Part shown: positions 1 to 6,127 of the stretch, piece after piece
Layout: every line of letters starts with the position of its first letter
How positions within the stretch are numbered: the first letter of the stretch is position 1
From: Anaerolineales bacterium
GTDB lineage: Bacteria > Chloroflexota > Anaerolineae > Anaerolineales > DRMV01
Reading direction: 5' to 3'
Assembly: GCA_015484985.1 (NCBI GenBank)
Contig: WFUL01000209.1
Coordinates: forward strand, 1-16,918
Length of the DNA: 16,918 nt
Translations under genes and position numbers: made by a program
The notes under the pieces: model-generated
Told to the model about the DNA's origin: nothing
The model's database searches: none
The model's input: the letters and a program-made list of their open reading frames with translations, nothing else

Positions 1-952
1 GGATGAGCACGTCCACAGGTTTCGACAGCCAGGCCAAACCGTCTTCCACCAGGTAGCCGGCCTCCTGCGCTTTCCGCTTGTCAATGGTGCCGTAGATGTC
101 CGTGATAGAGATGAGGAACCGAGGGTCGATACCATCGGGATGGGTAATCGTGCGAGCCGTTCGGTCCTCCCGGTCCCAATAGGCCACACTGACTACTTTG
201 CCGCCCAGAATCTCCGTGAGGGCCAGGGCCACGTGCTGGCCCACGTTCCCAAAGCCTTGAATGGACGCTGTGGCCTGGGTGGGGTCTATGCCCAGACGCT
301 TCATGGCCTCCCGAATCTGGTAGACCACACCAAAGCCCGTGGCTTCGGCCCGGCCCGGGGAACCTCCGCCCCCCACAGGCTTTCCGGTAATGACACCCGG
401 CGTGTACTGGCCGATGAGTTTGGAGTATTCATCCATCATCCAGCCCATCATCTGGGGCGTGGTCCCAACGTCCGGCGCGGGCACGTCAATACGTGGCCCA
501 ATGTTGCGCCAGATTTGGTCAATCCAGCCCCGACAAAGGGACTCCAGCTCTCTCCGAGAAAGAGAGGCCGGATCCACGGCCACGCCGCCCTTTCCGCCCC
601 CCAAAGGAAGGTCCACCACGGCCGTCTTCCACGTCATCCACATGGCCAGGGCCCGGATGGTGTCCAGGGTTTCCGCCGCGTGGAAGCGAATACCTCCTTT
701 CGCCGGTCCCCGAGCGTCGTTGTGTTGCACCCGGTACCCGAAGAAGACCCGGATGCGGCCATCATCCATGCGTACGGGTATCTGGAAGCGGAACTCCCGC
801 AAGGGCCAACGCAAAATCTGCCGGGCGTCCTCCGACAAGCCCATCAAATCGGCCACCCGATCGAACTGGGCTTGCGCCATCTTGAAGGGATTGATTTCCT
901 GCACAACACGGGTTCGGGGGCTGGTATGGGCATTCATGACCGTTTTCTCCAT
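1..952 (-). CDS. gdhA: Glu/Leu/Phe/Val dehydrogenase family, probably glutamate dehydrogenase (3' end outside window)
   Basis: This enzyme interconverts glutamate and 2-oxoglutarate plus ammonia with NAD(P) in the cytoplasm. The reverse strand reads 317 residues from ATG at 952 and is still open at base 1. Family members have about 415-425 residues, so roughly 100 C-terminal residues are missing. Visible motifs are the substrate-binding segment ARGPAKGGIRF (about 80-90), the MTWK lysine (109), the GGGKGG glycine-rich loop with the expected catalytic lysine (121), PAPDVGTTPQMMGWMMDEYS (about 156-175), TGKP followed by GRAEATGFGV, and the Rossmann loop GFGNVGQH. The start at 952 has GGAG five bases upstream; a second in-frame ATG lies at 937. 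It is transcribed away from the cystathionine beta-synthase gene, from a promoter at 1005-1033. The family is certain; glutamate rather than leucine or valine as substrate is inferred from the overall motif pattern. Confidence 0.93.
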   Translation of the reverse strand, partial: MEKTVMNAHTSPRTRVVQEINPFKMAQAQFDRVADLMGLSEDARQILRWPLREFRFQIPVRMDDGRIRVFFGYRVQHNDARGPAKGGIRFHAAETLDTIRALAMWMTWKTAVVDLPLGGGKGGVAVDPASLSRRELESLCRGWIDQIWRNIGPRIDVPAPDVGTTPQMMGWMMDEYSKLIGQYTPGVITGKPVGGGGSPGRAEATGFGVVYQIREAMKRLGIDPTQATASIQGFGNVGQHVALALTEILGGKVVSVAYWDREDRTARTITHPDGIDPRFLISITDIYGTIDKRKAQEAGYLVEDGLAWLSKPVDVLI

Positions 953-1004
953 GGGTTCTCCACGTCCTTCTTTAGGATGCCACAGGGGTTCAATGACGAA
1001 TGTC

Positions 1005-1033
1005 AGTATACCACTGCATGAGATGCAAACCAA
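1005..1033 (-). promoter_or_regulatory. Promoter of the glutamate dehydrogenase gene with palindrome in its spacer
   Basis: On the minus strand, TTGGTT (1033-1028) and TATACT (1010-1005) are exactly 17 bases apart. The -10 box is preceded by TGG, giving an extended -10. The expected transcript start is near 998, about 45 bases before the ATG at 952. The spacer contains the perfect inverted repeat TGCAT-GAG-ATGCA (1015-1027). That is a natural place for a repressor to sit, although no regulator can be named. Confidence 0.6.
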
Positions 1034-1057
1034 AAAACAAGGGTGGGGGGGGAATGG

Positions 1058-1084
1058 TGTGGGGCGGCGAAGCCGCTTGCCACA
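1058..1084. repeat. GC-rich hairpin between divergent promoters (member of a dispersed hairpin family)
   Basis: The outer arms TGTGG (1058-1062) and CCACA (1080-1084) flank the inner arms GCGGC (1064-1068) and GCCGC (1072-1076), with a GAA loop. It lies between two divergent promoters and ends no gene. Its core, GTGTGGGGCGGCGAAGCCGC, closely matches the hairpin at 9986-10020 read on the minus strand. A run of G (1041-1052) lies just before it. Its function is unknown. Confidence 0.55.
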
Positions 1085-1129
1085 TTATCTCTTCTAACCT
1101 ATTGGTCACGAGGAAAGCCCTGATAAACC

Positions 1130-1138
1130 TGGTATAAT
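1130..1138 (+). promoter_or_regulatory. Extended -10 promoter for the cystathionine beta-synthase gene
   Basis: TGG directly followed by TATAAT (1133-1138) is a perfect extended -10 element. No good -35 box is present at 16-18 bases: TTGGTC at 1102-1107 is 25 bases away. The transcript would start near 1145 and leave a leader of about 165 bases before the ATG at 1310. Confidence 0.6.
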
Positions 1139-1173
1139 GGAAATGATTCTAGAGACTTTGGAAACGATGATGT

Positions 1174-1240
1174 CGCCCCGATTTTCCTTCCTCTCCCTTC
1201 CCCCGGCCTGCTGTCGGGGCGCACGGTAAGTGTGCGCCCC
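1174..1240 (+). promoter_or_regulatory. Structured 5' leader of the cystathionine beta-synthase gene with competing hairpins
   Basis: A perfect 9-base stem pairs GGGGCGCAC (1216-1224) with GTGCGCCCC (1232-1240) around a 7-base loop. The same CGGGGCG stretch (1215-1221) is also complementary to CGCCCCG (1174-1180), and its CGGGG part to CCCCG (1201-1205). These pairings exclude one another. No U-tract follows the main stem, so it is not a standard intrinsic terminator. I recognised no SAM, cobalamin or T-box consensus. A regulatory switch is possible but only inferred. Confidence 0.35.
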
Positions 1241-1309
1241 ATCCTTGATTTCGCCTTTACAACCCCAGAGACTCCCCGAACGAGATCCCTCTTCCCAGGA
1301 GGTAAGGGT

Positions 1310-2719
1310 ATGAAGTTGCAACCAGACGTCCATTTGCGGGTTTATGACTCCATTCTGGACACGATAGGCTGGACGCCTCTGGTACGTTTACACAAGGTTA
1401 CCCAGGGACTGGCCTGCCCGGTCTATGCCAAGTTGGAATTCTTCAATCCAGGGGGATCGGTAAAAGACCGGATTGGTCTGCGCATCATTGAAGCGGCCGA
1501 ACGCGCGGGTTTGCTCCGACCGGGTGGCACGATTGTGGAGGCTACATCGGGGAACACGGGTGTGGGGTTGGCGATTGTAGCGGCCATTAAGGGCTATAAG
1601 ACCATCTTCGTCATGCCCGACAAGATGAGCCAGGAGAAAATCCAACTCCTGCGCGCCTTTGGCGCGCGCGTGGTCATTACCCCTACCGCGGTTCCACCCG
1701 AGGACCCCCGCTCGTATTACAACGTGGCCAAACGCATCGTCGAAGAAACCCCTAATGCCATTCTGGCCAACCAATACCACAATCCCGAGAACCCCCAGGC
1801 CCACTACCTCACCACCGGACCCGAAATCTGGGAGCAAACCCGAGGTCAGGTCACGGACGTGGTCATCGGTATGGGGACGGGGGGCACCATCACGGGCGTG
1901 GCCCGGTACCTCAAAGAACGCAACCCGAACATTCGCATCGTTGGCGTGGACCCTGAAGGCTCCATCCTCAAGGAAGCCTGGGAACACGGCGGCCAGATTC
2001 CCCCCGGTGTAGAAGCCCGGCCTTACAAGGTGGAGGGAATTGGCGAAGACTTCATTCCCTCGACCCTGGACCTTTCCCTGGTGGACGAGGTCATTCGGGT
2101 GGGCGACCGGGAGTCCTTCCTCATGGCCCGTCGTCTGGTGCGGGAGGAGGGCATCTTCGTGGGCGGCTCCTCGGGCTCGGCCATGGCGGCCGCGTTGAAG
2201 TACGCTCAGGACCTGGGCCCGGACCGACTGGTCGTGGTGCTCTTCCCGGATACCGGGGCCCGTTATCTCTCCAAGATTTTCAACGATGCCTGGATGCGGG
2301 AACACGGCTTCCTGGAGGCCGACTGGCGGGAGATGACCCTGCGGGAACTCCTCCAGCAAAAGGAAATCCAGGGGCTGATTGCCGCGCGGCCCGAGGAGCC
2401 TATTCGGGACGTGGTCGCACGCATGCGGGAATACGACATCTCCCAGATGCCTGTTCTGGGGGAAGGCGACCGCGTCCTGGGCATGGTCTACGAGACGGAC
2501 CTGCTGCGCTGCCTGGCCGCTCGGGGATGCACCCCTTACCAACCCGTCCGGGAAGCCATGACCGACGCCCCGCCCAGTCTGGCCGCCGAGAGCACGGTGG
2601 AAGAGGCCCTGCCCTATTTGCTGCAAGGCCAAGTGCTGCTGGTCACCGATGCCGGTAAACCCGTGGGCCTGCTCACGAAAATCGACGTGCTGGACTTCAT
2701 CAATCAATTCGCTGGATAA
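1310..2719 (+). CDS. cbs: Cystathionine beta-synthase (PLP enzyme with C-terminal CBS-domain pair)
   Basis: This enzyme condenses serine (or an activated serine) with homocysteine to cystathionine in the cytoplasm, the first step of transsulfuration. The protein has 469 residues. Residues 1-335 form the fold-type II PLP domain, with the Schiff-base lysine K52 in GGSVKDR, the SGNTG loop at 80-84, the phosphate-binding GTGGT at 189-193 and GGSSGS at 285-290. Residues about 355-466 form two CBS motifs, usually an adenosyl-ligand sensor. No N-terminal haem region is seen. The start at 1310 is set by AGGAGG seven bases upstream; an in-frame ATG at 1232 would add 26 residues but lies inside the structured leader. 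The internal segment SYYNVAKRIVEETPNA and the CBS tail favour cystathionine beta-synthase over plain cysteine synthase, though some relatives do both. The gene is monocistronic and ends in the terminator at 2715-2764. Confidence 0.88.
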   Translation: MKLQPDVHLRVYDSILDTIGWTPLVRLHKVTQGLACPVYAKLEFFNPGGSVKDRIGLRIIEAAERAGLLRPGGTIVEATSGNTGVGLAIVAAIKGYKTIFVMPDKMSQEKIQLLRAFGARVVITPTAVPPEDPRSYYNVAKRIVEETPNAILANQYHNPENPQAHYLTTGPEIWEQTRGQVTDVVIGMGTGGTITGVARYLKERNPNIRIVGVDPEGSILKEAWEHGGQIPPGVEARPYKVEGIGEDFIPSTLDLSLVDEVIRVGDRESFLMARRLVREEGIFVGGSSGSAMAAALKYAQDLGPDRLVVVLFPDTGARYLSKIFNDAWMREHGFLEADWREMTLRELLQQKEIQGLIAARPEEPIRDVVARMREYDISQMPVLGEGDRVLGMVYETDLLRCLAARGCTPYQPVREAMTDAPPSLAAESTVEEALPYLLQGQVLLVTDAGKPVGLLTKIDVLDFINQFAG

Positions 2720-2764
2720 AGATGGATGGGGGCGGCGGCCTCGCTGCCCCCACCCGTCTTTATC
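2715..2764. terminator. Bidirectional intrinsic terminator between convergent genes
   Basis: Bases 2715-2733 pair with 2746-2764 with one mismatch (A2726/C2753) and one wobble; three more inner pairs close a GGCCTC loop. The base of the stem is GATAAAGA/TCTTTATC, so each direction ends in a T-rich 3' arm. The TAA of the cystathionine beta-synthase gene (2717-2719) and most of the TGA of the facing fetB (2765-2763) lie within the stem. Confidence 0.88.
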
Positions 2765-3488
2765 ATCCATTGCCATGCAGGGCAAAAATGGCCTTCCACA
2801 CCCCCTGAGAAAGCCACAGGAAACCCCAGACGCTCAAGCCAATGGCGGAGAAAATCATGAGCATGACCATGATTTGGTACCGCACGGCAATGAGGGGCGA
2901 GACCCCGGCCAGAATCTGCCCCGTCATCATGCCGGGGAGGGAAACCAAACCCACGGACAACAGCGCGTTGGTGATGGGGATGAGCGCGGTGTTCAGGGCC
3001 ACCCCTCGAGCCGGCAGCCAGGGAGTCCCCCGCTCCAGCTCCACTTGCAGCCGGTCCGCGGCCAGACTGATGCCGTTCATGACGTTGGCGAAAATCATGC
3101 CGCCCAGGGGAATGACCGTTTGAGGATGATACCAGGGCCGCGCGCCCAAGACGCCCTGGGTGACCAGGAGAAGAATGCTCCCACCCCCTAACACCAAAGC
3201 CAGCAAGGCATGGCCATACATGCGCCGTCGGTACGCGGGCACGGTGCGCAGGGAAATCCACGCCGCGACCGTCGTCATGACCACCATGACCCCCAGGATG
3301 GGCCACGCGGATTCCGCGAGGAACAAGTACACCAAAACGTAGCCCACCAGGAGCAACTGCACCACCATGCGACCCAGGGCCCACAGATAGCCCTTGGTGG
3401 GAACGTGGTGGTACAGCATCAAGCCAATGACCATGGCGGTAGGCACCAACATCAAGGCCAAACGCGGCAGGGGGATGAGCACAGCCAT
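2763..3488 (-). CDS. fetB: FetB/UPF0014-family ABC exporter permease, no ATPase partner nearby
   Basis: This is an integral membrane protein of the FetB (YbbM, UPF0014) family; in E. coli the partner FetA supplies ATP and the pair exports iron. The product has 241 residues and about seven hydrophobic segments, with the family landmarks HPQTVIPLGGMIFANVMNGI (about 121-140) and LVSLPGMMTGQILAGVSPLI (about 181-200). I chose ATG 3488 because GGAGG lies five bases upstream (3498-3494). The earlier in-frame ATG at 3500 has no ribosome binding site and follows the U-tract of the tyrA terminator almost directly. No FetA ATPase gene is in the window, so substrate and partner are inferred from the family only. 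With just 52 bases to tyrA, it may depend on read-through from the aro operon or on a promoter within tyrA. Confidence 0.85.
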   Translation of the reverse strand: MAVLIPLPRLALMLVPTAMVIGLMLYHHVPTKGYLWALGRMVVQLLLVGYVLVYLFLAESAWPILGVMVVMTTVAAWISLRTVPAYRRRMYGHALLALVLGGGSILLLVTQGVLGARPWYHPQTVIPLGGMIFANVMNGISLAADRLQVELERGTPWLPARGVALNTALIPITNALLSVGLVSLPGMMTGQILAGVSPLIAVRYQIMVMLMIFSAIGLSVWGFLWLSQGVWKAIFALHGNG

Positions 3489-3507
3489 GGACGCCTCCAT
3501 GAAAAAG

Positions 3508-3541
3508 AAAATCGGTGCGGTGTCTGGGCCGCACCGATTTT
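3508..3541 (-). terminator. Intrinsic terminator of the aro operon
   Basis: A perfect 13-base stem pairs AAAATCGGTGCGG (3508-3520) with CCGCACCGATTTT (3529-3541) around an 8-base loop. Read on the minus strand, the stem runs into ATTTTCTTTTTC, a good U-tract. The tyrA stop codon (3542-3540) overlaps its base, and fetB begins about 20 bases beyond. Confidence 0.9.
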
Positions 3542-4400
3542 ACCGAAACCACGCCCAATACCTCTGGGCAACGTTTTGCAGGAGCCTTTGCAAGTCCTTT
3601 TCCCTTTCCTTCTCTAAGGTCCGGCGGACCTCCCAAAGCGCGTCCTGGAGGGCGTCCAGGGCCTCCAGAACGGCATCCAGGTTGGTCATCAGGATGTCCA
3701 GCATCATACGAGGGGAAGAACCGGCCAAACGCACGGTGGAGGCGAAGCCCGGTCCCATCACGTCCCGGGTTTCGGGCGGTACGGCTAAGGCCAGAGCCGC
3801 GCTCAGGAGGTACGGCATGTGGCTGGTATAGGCTACCAGACGGTCATGGGCCTCAGGCCCCATCCATAGGGGGAAGGCACCCACCACGTGGGCCAGGGCC
3901 TGCGCGAACGCGCGCGCCCGGGGCGAGGTACGAGGTAACGGAGTGAAGATGAACGGCCGTTCCCGGAACAGATGCGGGTCGGCGTGGGCCAGACCGGCTT
4001 CCGTTTTACCCGCCAGGGGATGTCCCCCAATGGGGTCGAAGCGGGGCGGCAGGGCGGCCATGGCCTGGCAAATGGCGGTTTTCGTGGAACCCACATCCAC
4101 CACGATGGCGGGATGGGCAATCCACCGAGGAAGGCGTTGCAAAAGGTCCAGGATAGCCCGCACCGGCGCGGCCAGCAGAATCACCTGGGCATGGCGCACC
4201 GCGTCCTCTGGGTGTGGGGTGACCAGGTCGCCCAGGTTCCAGGTATGGGCCAGGGCGCGAGCTTCCGGGTCGGGGTCTGCGAGATAAAGGGCTCGGACGT
4301 GTTCCCGCAAGGCCAGAGCCAGCGAGCCCCCGATGAGGCCGGTGCCCAGGATGGCGATTCGGGTTTCCCGCAGGGGAAAATCACCGAAATCACCTTCCAT
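3540..4400 (-). CDS. tyrA: Prephenate dehydrogenase
   Basis: This enzyme oxidatively decarboxylates prephenate to 4-hydroxyphenylpyruvate with NAD(P), the committed step to tyrosine; arogenate as substrate cannot be excluded. The protein has 286 residues. It has an N-terminal Rossmann loop GTGLIGG (19-25), VDVGSTK (101-107), the catalytic-histidine motif GGHPLAGKTE (H127) and a C-terminal helical dimerisation domain with HDRLVAYTSHMPYLL (185-199). In the usual SHLPH motif the second histidine is tyrosine here. There is no ACT domain, so allosteric control by tyrosine through ACT is unlikely. The start at 4400 has GGAGGT seven bases upstream and overlaps the end of aroF by 11 bases, which implies translational coupling. 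It is the last gene of aroH-aroF-tyrA, with its stop inside the terminator. Confidence 0.92.
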   Translation of the reverse strand: MEGDFGDFPLRETRIAILGTGLIGGSLALALREHVRALYLADPDPEARALAHTWNLGDLVTPHPEDAVRHAQVILLAAPVRAILDLLQRLPRWIAHPAIVVDVGSTKTAICQAMAALPPRFDPIGGHPLAGKTEAGLAHADPHLFRERPFIFTPLPRTSPRARAFAQALAHVVGAFPLWMGPEAHDRLVAYTSHMPYLLSAALALAVPPETRDVMGPGFASTVRLAGSSPRMMLDILMTNLDAVLEALDALQDALWEVRRTLEKEREKDLQRLLQNVAQRYWAWFR

Positions 4401-5442
4401 TGGGACCACCTCCCGCGGGTACCAAAGCCGCCTGCACTTCCCGCACAATCTGGGCGATGGCCCGCACTTCCCGAACCATTTGCGCGAAACGTTCCGGTTT
4501 GAGGGACTGCCCGCCGTCGGACAGGGCTTCCTCGGGGCGAGGATGGACCTCCACGATGAGGCCATCGGCTCCGGCGGCAATGGCCGCGCGCGCGATGGGC
4601 GTGACGTACTCCCAATGCCCGGTGCTGTGGCTGGGGTCCAGAATGACCGGGAGATGGGTGGCCCGCTTGAGCACAGGGATGGCGTTGATGTCCGTGGTGT
4701 TTCGGGTGCTGGTCTCGAAGGTGCGGATGCCCCGTTCGCACATCACCACCTGCCAGTTGCCTTCGCTCAAGATATATTCGGCAGCCAGCAACCACTCGGT
4801 GACCGTGGCACCCATCCCACGTTTGAGAAGAATGGGTTTACCCATGCGGCCCACGGCCTTAAGTAGAGGGTAGTTTTGCATATTGCGAGCACCGATTTGA
4901 AGCATATCCGCATACCGGGCCACCAGAGGGACCTGTTCCGGCGCCATCACCTCGGTCACTACGGGCAGACCCGTGACCTCTCGGGCTTCGGCCAGGTATT
5001 CCAGGCCCTTCTCACCCAACCCCTGGAAGGAATAAGGCGAGGTGCGAGGCTTGAAGGCACCGCCCCGCAGCATTTGGGCGCCCGCTTCCTTCACCGCGTG
5101 GGCCGTCTCCAGGAGTTGCGAGCGGCTCTCCACCGAACAGGGACCGGCGATGATGACGATGTCCGTACCACCAAAGGTGACCGGACCCACCCGCACCAAC
5201 GTGTTCTCAGGATGGAACTCCCGTGAAGTGAGTTTGTAAGGCCGTGAAATCGGCACCACGTCATCCACTCCCGGAAGATGACGGAACACACCCGGCTCCA
5301 CGCGTCGCGCCTCCCCAACCACGCCAATGACGATGCGTTCCTTGCCCCGGGATACGTGGGGGGTCAACCCCAACTCCCTCACCCGGGCGACGACGAGCTG
5401 CACCTGGTCTTCGGTGGTGTCGGGCTTCAGGATAATCATCAT
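4390..5442 (-). CDS. aroF: 3-deoxy-7-phosphoheptulonate (DAHP) synthase, type I-beta with regulatory N-terminus
   Basis: This enzyme condenses phosphoenolpyruvate with erythrose 4-phosphate to DAHP, the entry step of the shikimate pathway. The protein has 350 residues. Residues 1-70 form the ferredoxin-like domain found in the Thermotoga-type enzyme, where it mediates feedback by Tyr/Phe. The TIM barrel starts near residue 90: IIAGPCSVES (98-107), RGGAFKPRTSPYSFQGLG (126-143), LQIGARNMQN (181-190), KRGM (207-210) and LDPSHSTGH (268-276). Expected metal ligands C102, H272, E298 and D309 are all present. AGGAGG lies six bases before ATG 5442, and ATG overlaps the aroH stop as ATGA. The frame is open further upstream, but the aroH overlap and ribosome binding site fix this start. 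It is the middle gene of the attenuator-controlled operon. Confidence 0.95.
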   Translation of the reverse strand: MMIILKPDTTEDQVQLVVARVRELGLTPHVSRGKERIVIGVVGEARRVEPGVFRHLPGVDDVVPISRPYKLTSREFHPENTLVRVGPVTFGGTDIVIIAGPCSVESRSQLLETAHAVKEAGAQMLRGGAFKPRTSPYSFQGLGEKGLEYLAEAREVTGLPVVTEVMAPEQVPLVARYADMLQIGARNMQNYPLLKAVGRMGKPILLKRGMGATVTEWLLAAEYILSEGNWQVVMCERGIRTFETSTRNTTDINAIPVLKRATHLPVILDPSHSTGHWEYVTPIARAAIAAGADGLIVEVHPRPEEALSDGGQSLKPERFAQMVREVRAIAQIVREVQAALVPAGGGPNGR

Positions 5443-5849
5443 ACCGCACCTCCTACAGAGGAGTATAGGGTTTGGATGGGACCGGCACCGTTCAAATCCG
5501 GACGTAATCGGGCGGCTTCGCCCAGATACACGTGACGTATGGCCTCTTGCGGAAGGTCTGTGTTCCAGAGGATGAGCACCCGCACCACCCGGGGCATCCC
5601 ATGGGGTACCGGGACCTCCTGAGCCGAAAGCAAGGGCACCTGGGTCCAGCCCATCTGGCGGGCCGCGTAGGCCGGGTACGCGGCGTTGAGGTCCGGGGTC
5701 AGGGTGAAGAAGACCGCGGCAATGTCTGGGGGTTCCAGGGTGGGATTGGCCTGGCAAATGGCCTCCAAAAGTTGCCGGGTAGCGCCCAGAATGGCTTCTT
5801 CGGTATTTTCGGGTACGGTATTGGCGCCGCGGATGCCCCGCATGGCCAT
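5439..5849 (-). CDS. aroH: Chorismate mutase, AroH type
   Basis: This enzyme rearranges chorismate to prephenate, the branch leading to Phe and Tyr. The protein has 136 residues, close to the Bacillus subtilis trimeric enzyme (about 127). The signature MRGIRGANTV is at its N-terminus. The active-site residues known for that family are in place: R7, E78, R90, Y108 and R116 (in RHVYLGEAARLRPD). The start at 5849 has AGGAGGT five bases upstream; a second ATG lies at 5843. It is the first structural gene of the operon, preceded by an attenuator, and its stop overlaps the aroF start (ATGA). The product is a monofunctional mutase, not fused to a dehydratase or dehydrogenase. Confidence 0.94.
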   Translation of the reverse strand: MAMRGIRGANTVPENTEEAILGATRQLLEAICQANPTLEPPDIAAVFFTLTPDLNAAYPAYAARQMGWTQVPLLSAQEVPVPHGMPRVVRVLILWNTDLPQEAIRHVYLGEAARLRPDLNGAGPIQTLYSSVGGAV

Positions 5850-5888
5850 GGTTCACCTCCTGCGCCTAAACAACCTCGACAGGTTCCG

Positions 5889-5929
5889 AAAAAAGAGAAC
5901 GTGCGAGGCCCGTCGGACCTCGCACGTTC
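5889..5929 (-). terminator. Leader terminator (attenuator) of the aroH-aroF-tyrA operon
   Basis: Read on the minus strand, GAACGTGCGAGG (5929-5918) pairs perfectly with CCTCGCACGTTC (5908-5897) around a 9-base loop and is followed at once by TCTTTTTT (5896-5889). It sits after the promoter and leader peptide and 40 bases before aroH, so it must stop transcription before the structural genes unless overridden. A competing partner for its 5' arm is CGCAC (minus strand 5951-5947), complementary to GTGCG (5925-5921), with further weak pairing next to it. Confidence 0.9.
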
Positions 5930-5967
5930 GGCTTCCCCGGAGGGAGGTGCGCGAAAAGGCCGCGGGC

Positions 5968-6024
5968 CTATGGGTGCCCCCGGCGGAAATAAAAGTAAAA
6001 GCCAAACCACGAGAACGAAACCAT
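5968..6024 (-). CDS. Aromatic-amino-acid leader peptide of the aro operon (18 residues)
   Basis: The reverse strand encodes MVSFSWFGFYFYFRRGHP and a TAG stop. Of 18 residues, eight are aromatic: five Phe, two Tyr and one Trp, eight of the ten positions 4-13. A GGGGAG ribosome binding site (6038-6033) lies eight bases before the ATG; an in-frame GTG at 6027 is five bases from it and could also serve. The peptide lies 31 bases downstream of a perfect consensus promoter and 38 bases upstream of an intrinsic terminator. This matches the architecture of known pheL/trpL-type leaders, where ribosome stalling at codons for a scarce amino acid prevents the terminator from forming. The peptide itself probably has no other role. 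No family assignment is possible at this length. Confidence 0.87.
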   Translation of the reverse strand: MVSFSWFGFYFYFRRGHP

Positions 6025-6054
6025 CACGCACACTCCCCATCACGGGTGACACTC

Positions 6055-6084
6055 ATTATACTGAGGGGCAGGAAGCCATGTCAA
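6055..6084 (-). promoter_or_regulatory. Consensus sigma-70-type promoter of the aro operon
   Basis: On the minus strand, TTGACA (6084-6079) and TATAAT (6060-6055) both match the consensus exactly, 18 bases apart. The transcript should start near 6048, giving about 24 bases before the leader peptide. The plus-strand sequence TATACT (6057-6062) overlaps the -10 box and could serve the divergent polX, though its -35 (near 6034-6039) is poor. Confidence 0.87.
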
Positions 6085-6087
6085 GGT

Positions 6088-6110
6088 TTTCGTCCCAGCC
6101 GGGGACGAAA
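6088..6110. promoter_or_regulatory. Perfect inverted repeat between the aro promoter and polX
   Basis: TTTCGTCCC (6088-6096) and GGGACGAAA (6102-6110) form a perfect 9-base inverted repeat with a 5-base centre (AGCCG); flanking GG and CC extend it with one bulge. It begins four bases upstream of the aro -35 box and ends seven bases before the polX ribosome binding site. It may be a DNA operator, or a hairpin in the polX leader. Confidence 0.5.
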
Positions 6111-6127
6111 CCGGTGAGGAGGGGCGC

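Noticed and set aside
1145..1309. SAM riboswitch or T-box in the cystathionine beta-synthase leader
   Set aside because: No GGTGG T-box core, no K-turn or other SAM-I signature was seen by eye; only the generic competing stems remain.
1106..1333. Small minus-strand frame of 75 codons in the gdhA/cbs gap
   Set aside because: It has no plausible ribosome binding site and crosses the promoter and leader of the synthase gene; its composition is not protein-like.
1388..2785. Long open frame of 465 codons on the minus strand opposite the cystathionine beta-synthase gene
   Set aside because: It is the antisense shadow of a clear PLP enzyme in GC-rich DNA; its translation is rich in His, Gly and Arg with no domain.
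5699..6052. Minus-strand frame of 117 codons covering the aro leader
   Set aside because: It runs in another frame through the attenuator terminator and into aroH; the short frame at 5968-6024 has the ribosome binding site and the aromatic codons.
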